From the NCBI GenBank assembly GCA_003116995.1, contig BDSL01000133.1, positions 175,088 to 239,087 of the forward strand: a stretch of 64,000 bases of DNA, given 5' to 3'. The notes beneath the pieces were generated by a model that saw nothing but the letters and a program-made list of their open reading frames with translations, was not told where the DNA came from and made no database searches. This document shows, in pieces, positions 23,129 through 35,081 of the stretch (positions within the stretch are counted from its first letter, which is position 1; every line of letters begins with the position of its first letter). A program made the translations under genes and the position numbers. This stretch comes from Yamagishiella unicocca (taxonomy: Eukaryota; Chlorophyta; Chlorophyceae; Chlamydomonadales; Volvocaceae).

Positions 23129-26100
23129 TTAGAGGAAGTTGGCATCCAGCTGTTTGAGCTTGGGCAACATGTTCATAAGCTTCCGCTTGTACTGCGGATC
23201 GTGTGCCTGCGTGCACATGGGTTGGTCAAGTGCGGCCGGAGGCGGTCGGTTGGTCAGTGGTGGCGAAGCGGGTTGGCAGGACCGTCACGCGATGGCACCA
23301 ATTCACACGGTGCGTTCCTCACGGCCGAGAACGAGAGTTGACGCGCCACCCGTTTCCAGCCCGTCTGGGAGGTCTTTGGTCCACTACCGCAATCCACCCT
23401 GCGGCTTGACGGTACCAGCACCCTGCCAACGTGTGGCCGTCGTTCGCGCCGTTGTGTTGCGTGACGACCCCCCAAACCTTACGAAAGCGTACGATAAGAC
23501 ACCTTCTTCGGCGCTGTTTTGCACGGCTCGACAGCGCGTCGGACGCGCTGTGCCCTGCGAAGGTCGCGGCTTGGCGCTTCGTCGATCGTACTGCTCCTGC
23601 CAATTCGTTCGAGCTAATCCCACAGGTGCTTGAAAGGGTGCCAGCCTCCAGGAAACGCACCAAGCCGCACCACGACAGCCAGCAGCAAGCCCCACATAAC
23701 CCGAACGGGCAGACTGGCAGCTTGTCGCAGGTCGTGGTGGTCGGAGACGCGGCGCATAAAAGCAACGGCCCGATGGGCCCGACAGCTGCGCGATTGCTCC
23801 CGCCCGCCGCCCAACCCTCGCAGCGGACCCCATATGGCCACCTACCGCTGGGTTGCCCTCCAGGTAGATACACGTCAGGCTGTGCCGTACGGGATCCAGC
23901 GCGCGATCCAGCGCTGCGTCTATGGAGGCAATGCGGTTGTCGTTGAGCCACAGGTCCTCGAGCCGCGACAGGGTGGCCAGGGCAGCCGACTCCACTGCCG
24001 TGATGCGGTTGGAAGACACGTCCAGTATCGTGAGCTGCGTCAGGGGCGCCAGCCCCTCTAGGGTGACGATGCCGTTGTGGCTGAGGTATAGCTCCTCCAG
24101 GGCTGTGCAAGCCTCCAGTCCAAGCATCGACGTCAGGCTGGCCGGGGCCACGCCGAAAGGGATTGCAAGGCATTAGTACGACGGTGAGGCCAGGGCAAGG
24201 CAAGGGAAGCAAACTACGTCCAGGAAGCTGAGTTGGCAAAGACAAAAAGCGATGGGGGATGCGTTATGGCGGGTGTTGAAGGCGCAGCGCGTAACAGAAA
24301 AATACAATCGCAACATCAATGCGCCCCAGAAAATTCAATCGCAACAAGCGACGCTGTAGATTCCAGCCGATGATGAGTTTGGGCGCTGCCTCCCCCGTCC
24401 CCTTCGCTGCCTCCCCCGTCCCCTTCGCTGCCTAGTTTCTGTCCACCGTCCCCTATGTCGCGTAACAAGGGTCTTCTCGCCAACCCCCCCAAGGGTCTTC
24501 CTCGAAACCCCCACTACCACTTGACCCCATGTTTGTCAACACCACTTGCCCCCGTGCGTGTAAGTGCTCTATTACGCGCAAGGAATCTTGATGCACACCA
24601 ACAAATGGCCGCGGAATTACGAAATATGCTCGTCCGTCAGGCAGCTCCGAGGTGTGTGAACGGTCCATTGACTGTCCTAGGCCTGCCTAGGGCCAGGCTA
24701 GCGTCTGAAGAGGCTAGCCTGGCCCCCTCTTGCCGGCACTGTTTCTGCGCCATCCTCCCTACCAAAACGGAGGTGAGTGCCTTATCCGTGCAGTGCAGTG
24801 TTGGGCATGTGTTGCTCCGCACACTGGAGGGCGTCCAGCCCCGCACCACTGAGCCGCGCCCCTAAGCATGTTTCTGCCCGCGCGGGATTGAACCCACGCA
24901 CTTACCCCTCCGGCCCGCCTGGCCCTGCCCACCCCGCAGCCCGCCTCCCCGCAGCCTCCCGCAATTGGACGCACGCCTCATGCGGCGCGAGGTGCGCAAA
25001 CGCCCCCGCGACCACGGCTGCTCCGAAACCACACCCCGACAGCCCTGCCCCGCAACGCTGCCACCCCCCGCCTTTTCCCCGCCGTCCGCACCGATTGCTC
25101 TGCAACGAGATCTTGCGTAGGTTCGTGAAGGTGGTCAGCCCCTCGATTTTTGTGATGCGGTTGCGCCCCAACCACAACTCCTGCAGGCGGGTCAACGTCG
25201 CGATGCCCTCCACCACACGGATCCGGTTGGACCCCACTTCCAGAAGGGTCAGCGAGGTGAGGTGCGACAGCGCAGCAATGGCGGTGACCTTATTGTTGGC
25301 GACGAAGAGCTCCTCCAACTGGGTCGACTCTAGGTCGGCCAGGGGCAGCAGGTTGCGGATCTGAGGAAGGCCAAGGAGGGAGAAGGGAGGTTGGGGTACA
25401 TGAGCGATCCGGGCCGGGTTAGAGGAGGGCAGGCAGGCACGAGGCGAGGCCGGGGGCGAATCGGGAGTCCCTGCACAAAGGGTCCCCGGAGTACGAAGTC
25501 CAGGGGTACCCGGCGGCGTACCGGATCCAGGGGTACCCGGAGGCGTACCGGATCCAGGAGTACCCGGAGGCGTACCGGATCCACGAGTACCCGGAGGCGT
25601 ACCGGATCCAGGAGTACCCGGAGGCGTACCGGATCCAGGAGTACCCGGCGGCGTACCGGATCCAGGAGTACCCGGCGGCGTACCGGATCCAGGGGTACCC
25701 GGAGGCGTACGGGATCCAGGAGTACCCGGCGGCGTACCGGATCCAGGAGTACCCGGCGGCGTACCGGATCCAGGGGTACCCGGAGGCGTACCGGATCCAG
25801 GAGTACCCGGAGGCGTACCGGATCCAGGAGTACCCGGCGGCGTACCGGATCCAGGAGGACCCGGCGGCGTACCGGATCCAGGAGTACCCGGAGGCGTACC
25901 GGATCCAGGGGTACCCGGAGGCGTACCGGATCCAGGAGTACCCGGAGGCGTACCGGATCCAGGGGTACCCGGCGGCGTACCGGATCCAGGAGTACCCGGA
26001 GGCGTACCGGATCCAGGAGTACCCGGAGGCGTACCGGATCCAGGAGTACCCGGCGGCGTACCGGATCCAGGAGGACCCGGCGGCGTACCGGATCCAGGAG

Positions 26101-27875
26101 TACCCGGAGGCGTACCGGATCCAGGGGTACCCGGCGGCGTACCGGATCCAGGAGTACCCGGCGGCGTACCGGATCCAGGAGTACCCGGCGGCGTACCGGA
26201 TCCAGGAGTACCCGGCGGCGTACCGGATCCAGGAGTACCCGGAGGCGTACCGGATCCAGGAGTACCCAGAGGCGTACCGGATCCAGGAGTACCCAGAGGC
26301 GTACCGGATCCAGGAGTACCCGGAGGCGTACCGGACGCAGGGGCACCCGGGGGCGTACCGGATCCAGGGGCACCCGGGGGCGTACCGGATCCAAGGCTAC
26401 AAGATGTACACCGGACCCAGAAGACCCGAAGTACCGGAAGTACTTCGGATCCAGGAGTACTCGGAGCACCAGGTCCAGGCGTGGGTTGTCACTACAGCAG
26501 CGGAGCTTGTCACTGGCCGCGTGGTGGGGTACGGGGAGGAGAGAATGGGTGTGCAGTATGTGGCACGCAGCTGTCCTTAAAGAGCGGCGCTGCAGGCACA
26601 ACGTGCGAGCTTCCGGTATTCCTCGTGCCAGGCCATCGCGGGTGTAATGTTGCGTTTGTGTCATAGCCGTGGGCCGTTAATAGACGGCCTGAAGATGTGT
26701 GTGGATCCACGGCCAGGTCGGCCACCAGGGCTGTAGATGGTGCACTCGGTGCGCGCCGCTCGCAGATACCCGTCGCTCGGCCATCGTGGTTTGTACGGCA
26801 GGAAGGAAGGAACCTGGGTTCCGCATGCGGCGCGTGGAATGCATGCCGCAGCATATACAGGGAGCGCACGTGGCCGACGCGGGATACGCAGTACAGGGCA
26901 CCGTCGGGTGGTTAGCAGCTGGAATATAAAGCGTCGAAACGTCCGATCGTACGGCTCGTATCGGGTGGTGGCCTGTCTGCCCACGGACAGCACTTACGGT
27001 GGCCTCTAGTGTCGATAGAGGCGATGTGTGGTGGGGGGGATGGTATGTCACGAGTATTGTGTACCGTATGGGGCTAACGACGGGTGGAAGTAGCCCTCGC
27101 CCCGACGGCCGGCCGCAGACTGAGGCTGGGTTACCACCCGCCAGCACCAGCGCTCACCTGGTTATACGAGCAATCAAGTCGCCGCAGCTGTGTGAAGCCT
27201 TGCAGGGACGGTATCTGCAGGGCATAGGGTGGGCGGTGGGCGCTTTTGCACTTTCGCAGTAACGGATGCAGGCGTCTCGCGCAGGCTGGAGTAGTAATGA
27301 CGCTCCTTAACCTCACGGTTCAAATCCAAGGTGAGACCCACCTATGGCTGCAGAGTCCTGGCTGCAAGGCAACACGGTTGATTGTGCAGCAATGAGGGCA
27401 CCAAACACACGGTGTGCTCCCATCGCCAAACTCCCCCCCGTCTCCCCAGCACCTCCCCGCCGTGTCTCCGCCCAGCCTCACCGTCGACAAATGGTTGTCT
27501 CTGAACTCCAGGTCCTCCAGCGCATTCTTGCAGTGGCAAGTGCTCCATGCCGAGACGTTTGCCAACAGGTTCTGGCGAAAATTGATGCTGCGCAAGCCTA
27601 CGGCACGCAGTATCGTATCAGTTTAAACTCCGTGCCCATCGTGGTTCTATACGACACATGCGGTCGGGTACCTTCTAGCTCGAGGATGCGTGGGTCGATG
27701 GTGCGGAGGCGATTAGCTGTGAGGTCAATTGCCTACATACAATAACAAGATAGGTATGTTGGGCATTATGCTGAAGCTCCCTTGGAAGCATTGCCAGTAC
27801 CGTCAGCGCCGGCTCGATGTCCACGCCAGTCAGGTCCGGTAGGTGTGAGTTCGTCAGATCTAATTCAGTCGGCAT
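23129..27875 (-). CDS. SDS22: SDS22 / PP1 regulatory subunit 7, leucine-rich-repeat protein
   Basis: Seven exons with closed phases: 27875-27801, 27732-27672, 27597-27482, 27214-27158, 25360-25092, 24137-23846, 23191-23129. They give 310 residues from ATG to TAA. The protein is almost entirely 22-residue leucine-rich repeats of the SDS22 type (for example LQELWLGRNRITKIEGL, LTLLEVGSNRIRVVEGI, LEELYLSHNGIVTLEGL), about eleven in a row. It ends with the family's capping segment (YLEGNPAY, then LPKLKQLDANFL). SDS22 binds the catalytic subunit of protein phosphatase 1, guides its maturation and localisation, and acts in nucleus and cytosol. Human PPP1R7 is longer at the N-terminus; this protein starts almost at the first repeat. 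The fourth intron is 1.8 kb and carries a large minisatellite. The start is the first ATG of the open frame. Confidence 0.92.
24690..24725. repeat. 13-bp perfect inverted repeat in SDS22 intron
   Basis: GGGCCAGGCTAGC and GCTAGCCTGGCCC face each other across 10 nt, inside the intron between the 25092 and 24137 exon ends. It may be a MITE remnant or an intronic hairpin. Confidence 0.6.
25497..26396. repeat. 27-bp minisatellite, about 33 units, in SDS22 intron
   Basis: The unit reads GGATCCAGGAGTACCCGGAG plus GCGTACC, with recurrent variants (GGAG/GGCG, AGGAG/AGGGG). The 27-bp period is a multiple of three and the unit lacks stops, so both strands stay open for over 400 codons. These reading frames are artefacts of the repeat, since the tract lies inside an intron of a well-supported gene. 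The spread of variants among neighbouring units suggests growth by unequal exchange or slippage. Confidence 0.95.
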
Positions 27876-28280
27876 CTTCTATACGTTAAGCAAATAAAAT
27901 ACAACTATTTCGGGAGCGGAGACAGTGAGAGTGCCCTTCGCGGGAAAACAACCTTTCTCCAAGCAAAAGCGAGTCGAAATCATATTAGGAAGGAAGAAAG
28001 AAGCGAAAACTTGAATTGGCAGTAGTAACTTTGCGCCCTGCATGCTTGCATGCGTTTTGAAGGCGACGATTACCCCGAAAATGCAATGGGGAATGGGCCC
28101 ATCATTGAGCGCAAAACACATAACCTACCTGATTAGCCGTTTGAGATGTTGTTTATTTGACTTGTAGCACCTTACAGTTACGCGGAAGCGGTGTAAAATC
28201 CCCAAACGTCTTCTTAAACAATGCTCCACATCAGGCGCGTTACAATCATCGCAGCTGACATGTGACCTTTGACAATATTA
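27876..28280. promoter_or_regulatory. Divergent promoter region between SDS22 and the ankyrin/U-box gene
   Basis: The two start codons (27875 minus, 28281 plus) are 405 bp apart, so this stretch must hold both 5' UTRs and both promoters unless start sites overlap. It is AT-richer than the flanking exons. No clear TATA box was found for either direction. Confidence 0.55.
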
Positions 28281-31200
28281 ATGGGCAACTTCGCGTCCAC
28301 AGCGGGTGCGGCTTTCACACCGTCGGACGCATTTTTTCTGACCGAGGCGACAAGGACTGGCTCGCTTGAGGTGGTGCAGCTTTTCCTCAAGAAGAACCCC
28401 GCGCTGGTCTATGCAACGGATGCCAGTGACAAGTCCACGCCCTGGCATGTTGCAGCGGCTTCGGGCCACGATGTCGTCCTAAGAGTGTTAATTGACACAA
28501 CTCGGGCGAACGCCTTGTCCAACAACTTTGACCCGCTTTTGAAGGTCATCAATAAACAGGTCAGTATTGACTGGCAAACCGCGTGCTCAATCTCATGCCA
28601 TGTTTGGGGTTTTAGCTGGCGGCAAAGAAACGCTAGCGCGGCAGGGCCTGCACCCGCGAAAGGCATCCCGCGGAGGTACATTCCGCTTCAACGATGCGCC
28701 CCCTGTCCTCCCGCTCGGCTGTTGCCACCTGGACAGAATGCAAAGGGGCAGTCCCCGCTCATGCTCGCCTGCCGGGGGGGTCACAGCATCTGCATCCGGC
28801 TGCTGCTGGAAAGCGGTGCTCACCTCCTCGTGGCGGACATGACTGGGCGGTCGGCACTTCATTACGGTAAGTTTCGCCCTTCCCCTCCCTGCAGCCGTGC
28901 CAGTAGGTCGTGGTAAGTAACCTGCACCTGACTACGAACGGCACTCCTGACGTGTATGGCATTGCTTGCCCGCCTCCCCTTCTCCCGGCTCCCAGCGGCT
29001 CTCCATAATGGCGCCGACGGCAAGGGCAATGACTGCGTCGAGCTGCTGCTGGCGCACATGCAGCAGCAGCTGATCGCGCAAGGCCCGCTCACTGCTCCGC
29101 CAGCGGTGCACGCCAACGTCATCCGCAAGTAAGCGTCACCGCGGGAGTCAGTGTGTTGGGGTGCCCCCTACTTACCAGAGGCGTTTGGAGGTTAGAGAGG
29201 AGCGCAGGCAGGGCATTGCAATGTCCGTAACTGAGCCCCTCGCTTGTGGAAGGGGCTGGTTGCACAGCAGGCAAACCCAGGGCAAAACGACAGTTCCGGG
29301 ACGTCGTGAAATCTGGGATGCGCGCCTCCCAACAATAAAAATAACACCATTGCCGACGCAGCGCCGTGGTTCCGACTCCGTTGCTCGCTACCCCTCCAGG
29401 TTTGCCGACTCGGCCGACATGTACAGCCGCACAGCGCTCCACTGCGCCGCCTGGTCCGGCAACACGCGCGCCGTGCACGCGCTGTGGGCCGTCGGCGCCG
29501 ACATCTGCGCGCGCACGGACACAGACTGCTACGACGCCGAGCTGCCCTGCAACAACGGCACCACCCCACTGCACTTCGCGGCGATGCGCGGCCACCAGCC
29601 GGTGGTGGTGCTGCTGTTGGCCGCTTGGCACCGGATGGTGACGCGGCCGAGCGCGCCGCTGCCGCGGCCGTCGTTTGGGCGGGTGCCGCCTTTGCCGCCA
29701 CCTCGCAACGATTTGGAAGCAGATCAGAAGCCCGAAGAGCAGATGGATTCGCAGCCGCACCAGCGGGACAACAACGAGTCGGAGGCGGAGCAGCTGGTTG
29801 CGGGGCCCGGGCGGGGCGCTGGCGAAGCGGATGAGCCGGCAGGGCAGGAAGGGGACAAAGCGGAGAAGCCGGAGGAGGAGCAAGCGCTTCTGGAGCAGAA
29901 ACCGCGGGACTCGGCAGGCGGCGATGCAGGAGGCACGAGCGGGCGGGGTAGTGATGGCGCTGTTGCGCGGGCGGCGCAGCGGCCGTCAGCGTCTACGGGC
30001 GGGGCTGCTGATGCGCCGCAGCCATCGTCTGATGGCGGTGCGGCGTCGGTGCCGCCGCCGTCATCGGACGGGGGCGCGAGTGGCAGCAGCAGGCGCGGGC
30101 GCAGCAGCAGCAGTGACGACGTTCCGACGGCTGCGCTGCTGGCGGTGCCTTTGCCTCCGTCCCCGCGGCCACCGCCTGTCGACCCGCGACTCATGGTAGG
30201 ACGGGTCCCTGGCAGGAGGGTTGCGTGGCCGCTGCTCGCGGTCCGACAAGGGACGCCCTGGTTTGCGTTTGTACGTCACATGTGTGATTTGCATTCGCTG
30301 GGAAGGGAACATGTGTCCTCAGCCTTCAACCTATGGACGCGCCTCAGCGGCGACGGAAGGATCGCGTAAGGGGATGGGTAGGGCAGCAAGCGTCAAGGCG
30401 CTGAGTGAATGCTGGGGCCAGGTTGGCACCCTGTTTCGTCCTCGGGGCATGAGGCCCTTTCTGGGCCGTTTCTCGTGCCGTGTGTAAGCGACATATTCCT
30501 CGCCACCCCGACCTCAGGTGGATGCGTACGGGTTGACGCCGTACACTATCGCCTGCAAGCGCAAACACGACCACGGGTCCATGCTGATTGAGCTGCTGGA
30601 CCCCTCCACGGACTTCTGTGCCGGAGATGACGACGACCGGGCAGCCGACCAGGCGGGCAACGGCGGCGAGGGGCTATCGCGGCGGCGCGGCCGGGGTCTT
30701 GCTAGCAGGGATGCCATCGAGGACGAGGACGACGGTGATGATGATGACTCGGAGGCAGCGGCGGGGCCTCTGCTGCTTTGGGAGGGCGTGGAGCTGATTC
30801 AGGACATCGCCGCGGAGCCCGAGTCGTTCTTCACGCTGCAGCAGTCGGCGCCGTTGCTGCGGCCGCAGCAGACGGAGGACGCGGCGGCTGCCGGGGGCGG
30901 TGCCCGACAGGGCGGCGGCGGGCGGCGGTCGTCAGGGACATCTGTGCCGGGGCGACGTCGCAGCAGCGACGGCGGGAGCAGCATCCTGGGCGGCGCTGCT
31001 GGGTCCGGCGGCCGGGGGGTCAAGAAGTCCAGCTCGTCCAATGAGATGGTACCTGACTGCTTTCTGTGCCCGCTGACGTGCCAGGTAAGGCGCTGGATGC
31101 GGGGCGGAGTGGAGTGGGTAGCCAGGTGGGGATGCGGGAGCGGGTTGGGTGCCGAGGCAAACGATGATGCCGTACAGGTACGGCAACATGTGGACGTGTT

Positions 31201-32003
31201 ACGTGTTCGTTCCAGGAGCCCCGCAAGCGCGAGGGGCTCGGTGCGGCGTTGATGACCGGTCGCCAGGAGCGCTGCCGTCGGGACTCGGCGTTTGCAGCCG
31301 CCTCCATGTCGAGTCGCGCTCGCCGGCCTTGTGACTATCTGAATTCCTAAGCTCGATACGAGAGTCGCCAGAGCTAGGGCTTTTAGGGTGCTAAAATTCG
31401 TGCACCGGGACAGCTCTTAAAACGCAGCAGCACCGCGTCAAGGGGCTTGGTTGCTTGGTTGCTTGCCCCATTGGCGTCGCGCCGACCGCTGCTGAGCCAC
31501 GTGTATGCTGCGTGGGCGACCGAATGCACCCACGCCTGCTGGTCGCCGCAAGGCCTCGACCGCAGCGGCCCTGCTGTCCCATACTGTACCTTGTCCTTGT
31601 ATTGTCCCCTTGTCCTTATATATTGTCCCCCCCCCCGGCGTTACCGGTTCTTTTATTGTAATCCCCGGCGTTCCGAAGACAATGCGCCAGCTATCATACC
31701 TATGTTGTGTAACCGGTCGTTATGCCACCCCCCGGCGTTCGGTTGCGTGTGGGGTGGTTCCGACAGGTCTTCCGCGACCCGGTGGTGGCGGCTGATGGTG
31801 TGACCTACGAGCGAGAGGCAGTCGAACGCCATTTGCGCCACGCGTCCACATCGCCAGTTACCAAGCAGCGCCTGTCCAACAAGCAGATCTACCCGAACAC
31901 GGCTCTCAAGAGGGCGATTGAGCACTGGACCGCCGGATCGATGCCCCGCGGCGGCGGCGGCGGGGACTTGCACACGGGTACTGGGCTGATCGGGCGAAGG
32001 TGA
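28281..32003 (+). CDS. Ankyrin-repeat U-box E3 ubiquitin ligase
   Basis: Six exons with closed phases: 28281-28559, 28737-28866, 28996-29128, 29400-30195, 30518-31084, 31767-32003, giving about 713 residues. Ankyrin repeats fill the first ~230 residues (STPWHVAAASGHDVVLRVL, SPLMLACRGGHSICIRLLL, SALHYAALHNG, TALHCAAWSG, TPLHFAAMRGHQPVVVLLL), and one more follows a long insert (AYGLTPYTIACKRKHDHGS). The insert and the next stretch are low-complexity, rich in Ala, Ser and acidic residues. The C-terminus is a U-box split by the last intron (PDCFLCPLTCQ | VFRDPVVAADGVTYERE), ending near NTALKRAIEHW. U-boxes recruit E2 enzymes and transfer ubiquitin; the ankyrins would bind substrate. The protein begins MGNFAS, which fits an N-myristoylation site, so membrane attachment is possible. 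The substrate is unknown. Confidence 0.9.
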
Positions 32004-34177
32004 ACAGGAAGGAGTCGTTGGAGCTGGCGGCGAATGTAGATGTATGGCCGCTGGTCGGCATGTTTTTTTGGCAGGTGAAAAGCAGTTGGGTTTTGGTATG
32101 TACCGGTACTTGATTGTGCGAGCATGCACCCACGCATGTGCGCGATCGTTGGACTTTGACGTGAGGTAGAACGGGGTGCGCCATGTGCTGGTGACGCTGT
32201 CTGGGGTTGACTGCGAGTCGCGCGATGGCTGGGGGCGAGGACTTCCCCCAACTCTCAGGCAGGTGGCACCGGCGCGGACCTGGCTCGTGAGGGCGCCTCG
32301 CCGTTGTGGGCGTCGCTTGGGGGGAGCTGCTCATCGCGACATGTCGCAGGAGACTGGCGATTGCGAGCATTGATGCTCCATGCATTTCCGTGACGGGACG
32401 GTTGTTGGTTCCACGAAACTGCTGGAGGCTAACTAACAGATACGAGGAGCACTGTGATGTCACATGTAATGTTTTTGCCATTGTCATATGCAGCACCTGG
32501 TTTTCGGCTCGACGCGAACGATGTGTGGAAAGCCAGCCAGCCATCAGCAATAGCATGTACGGCTACGTCGAGCTGGGAACAATTCTGCTGTGTGTGCACG
32601 CAACTAGGCATGGGGGGAGGCGTTAAGGTGCGTGCGGCGCGAGTGGGTCTGGAGCCCGCTTGAACAGGTGCTATGACAAGGGAATGCATGACTGTTGCAG
32701 TGGAATCCCAGCCGAAATGGCATGGATTAATTGAGGGTGCATCGCCGGAAAGGGCGCGCAGCTCCGAGGAACGGAATTCATGTCACAAGTGCCATGTACG
32801 GCAGCCCTCGGACGACGGACGGGCCAATCCCAGCCGGCTTCGCACTTTCTGTCTTCCCTCCGACCGATCCGTATGACAGGAAATCAGGAATTCCGCGAAG
32901 CTGCCAGATGAAAAGCACCAGACGTCCCTACGGCTTCCAATTCCCGCTCTTCGACAAATTACGGCGGGTGGAAAACGACATTCTCATGTTATCATAGGTA
33001 TGAAAGACTCAGAAAGTTGCTACATCCGACAGAGGAACCGCCTCGCGACCCGTATCACCTCCTGCGCCTGTCCCGTTTGGGGATATCGGGGCGCGGCCAT
33101 CGGCCTGAACACGCGAAGCTATAACAAAATCCACCCAACCAACGCACGTACACCGGGCACTGCCGGGGGTCTCCCTTCATCCAGAGACGAATTGTTGGCC
33201 CCGTCACCCGTCCTTGCATGCACCAACGTGCACCGACGTCACCCCTGCCAAATCACACCACCCTACACACCATTCCATGCCCCATCATCCTTTGAAGAAT
33301 TCAGCTTCCGCGGAAAGGAAGCATACATACTCGGAGCAACTGCAGCGCATGTAACTGCCATCGAGATAATTAGTTTGCGCGCCTGCGCTTGGGGCGTACG
33401 TGGGCCCTTAGGAAAAACAGGCTACGCATGACAGGATGTGCCCTGAACTGTGAGGCGCATCCGCACAACCCCACGTCAGCACGTACCGGTAATTAAAACG
33501 CCAGTGCTTCAGGTCGCATCCTGGTGCAACATAAGAATGCCTCCTGGCTGCACTGCCGCGCATGCGTCTCCTGGCCGGCCCATGCAGCGGTTCCCGTGTG
33601 GGCTGCCCGCCTGCAATGTGTGTCGCATATATCCATCCATGTACCCAACATTCCTTTGCAGCGTGTGTGTCTGTATGTGTGTGCGTGCGTATGAGTTGCA
33701 CCGCACTTGTGCACTTGACCATATGCTCCGGTTGCCCTCATATTACTTGTACGCTTCGCTGCATATGAATGCGCACCACCGGCCCTTCGACCGGCGCATG
33801 TCACCAGAAATATATTGTCCCAAGGATCTTGGGCCGTTGTCGTACAGACAGCGGACAGCATCCTGTCCGCGCGCACGCCTTATTATACTTCGTAGTCACT
33901 TCAGCGTAAGCGCACCGCAGACAGAATGCAGTAACGGTGAGTGAAACGCACTGCCCGGCAGACGTAGGATCGAACCGTCGCCAGAATATCAGGCAAACAC
34001 CCACCCTGCTTATTAGGTGCCCATTGCCAGCCTCAGCACGACGCTGCCGCCCAGAGGCCGCTTGAACCGTTCATCCCGAATATACTTCCTCGTTAAGAGT
34101 CGTGTGAAATGCTTGGAGCCCCACGCCGGTGCAGAACCGCCACATCGCCAAGCACGACACCGGCGTCGCAGAAAGCA
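32004..34177. other. Intergenic, no gene recognised
   Basis: Holds the 3' flank of the U-box gene. Short open frames show no conserved motif, and the region around 33,600-33,720 is rich in GTGT simple sequence. Confidence 0.3.
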
Positions 34178-34608
34178 GTGGTAACCCGTGGTGCGAGCCA
34201 CTCCTAGTCAGCCGCTCGACTGGACAACCTGCCACGCTATCTAGAGCACGGCTCGTGCGCCGCCATCCAGCAGCTGGTGCCCACACTAGACGTCGCGGCA
34301 CTCGTCCGGCTGCGCCTCCTCCTTGTCGCCTTCCCCATAATTTGTGCCGCAGCAGCAACAGCAGCAGCAGCAGCAGCCAGCGGCCAGCAGCAGCGAACAC
34401 ACGGACACGACCACGATGGTGACGCCCATCCAAAGCCAGCCGCTGGCGTACGACAGCCTGTAAGGATGGTGAGAGGGTCGTTCGGCGGCCGCGCTGGGTG
34501 TTGATTGCCGGCGCTGTGCATGCGCTGCACCCGCCGCCGTCGTGCCTTGCGGCCAGGTGCTGCTTGCCTGCTGGCTGACTAGGAGTGGCTCGCACCACCG
34601 GTTACCAC
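34178..34608. repeat. 36-bp terminal inverted repeats bounding a 431-bp block
   Basis: The left arm 34178-34213 (starting GTGGTAACCCGTGGTGCGAG) and right arm 34573-34608 are reverse complements with one mismatch. The interior contains a CAG/CTG run and an open minus-strand frame with a Leu-rich stretch, but no transposase. It looks like a MITE-sized non-autonomous DNA element or an inverted duplication. No target-site duplication was visible, because a CCA microsatellite abuts the right arm. Confidence 0.6.
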
Positions 34609-35081
34609 CACCACCACCACCACCACCACGGGATCAGCGGGGCGCTGCCTTACTAATCCTCCATGACTCATCGACCCGATGCGTGCGTCACGTGCGAAAT
34701 GGGCGCAAGCACGTGATGGGAAGATGTCCAGAGCGTGCCGTACTGGCATGTAAGTCGTGTGAGTCGCGCGCCCCCACGATGGTGGGGTTGCGTTGCATTG
34801 CGTTGCGTTGCGTGTGCGAGCGAACGAAGCGGCATGATCCAGATCGATCCGTGATCCGTGATGCGATCCAAAGTGATGACGCGACACAAGAAGGATAAAA
34901 AACCCGGCCTCGTTGAGGGCGAATGGTTTTCAGATACATGGCACACGTACGGGGGGCCTGGCTCGACAACCACATCCCTCCTTGGCGGCGGTTTAAACCC
35001 GTGTCGAAAGGGCAGCAACCTGCTGTTTGTGGACGCGGGGCAGGATAGGGTAGGTGCCCGCCGCCCCTCCGGTCCGCCCAC
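34609..35081. other. 3' flank of the transporter gene
   Basis: Begins with a CCA triplet run (to about 34,629) and contains GTTGC-type short repeats near 34,790-34,815. No gene was seen. Confidence 0.3.

Noticed and set aside
23319..24245. Alternative 308-codon minus-strand frame across the SDS22 C-terminal exon
   Set aside because: It is out of phase with the leucine-rich repeats, which are clear in the neighbouring frame and join other exons in phase.
25330..26664. Two very long open frames (over 400 codons) on opposite strands
   Set aside because: They are created by the stop-free 27-bp minisatellite inside an SDS22 intron. The encoded repeats are pure products of the array.
29119..30199. 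Several long frames on both strands overlapping the ankyrin/U-box gene
   Set aside because: They are shadows of the GC-rich exon 29400-30195, whose own frame continues ankyrin repeats in phase.
34277..34504. Small membrane protein inside the inverted-repeat block
   Set aside because: The hydrophobic run comes from a CAG/CTG microsatellite read in the Leu or Ala frame.
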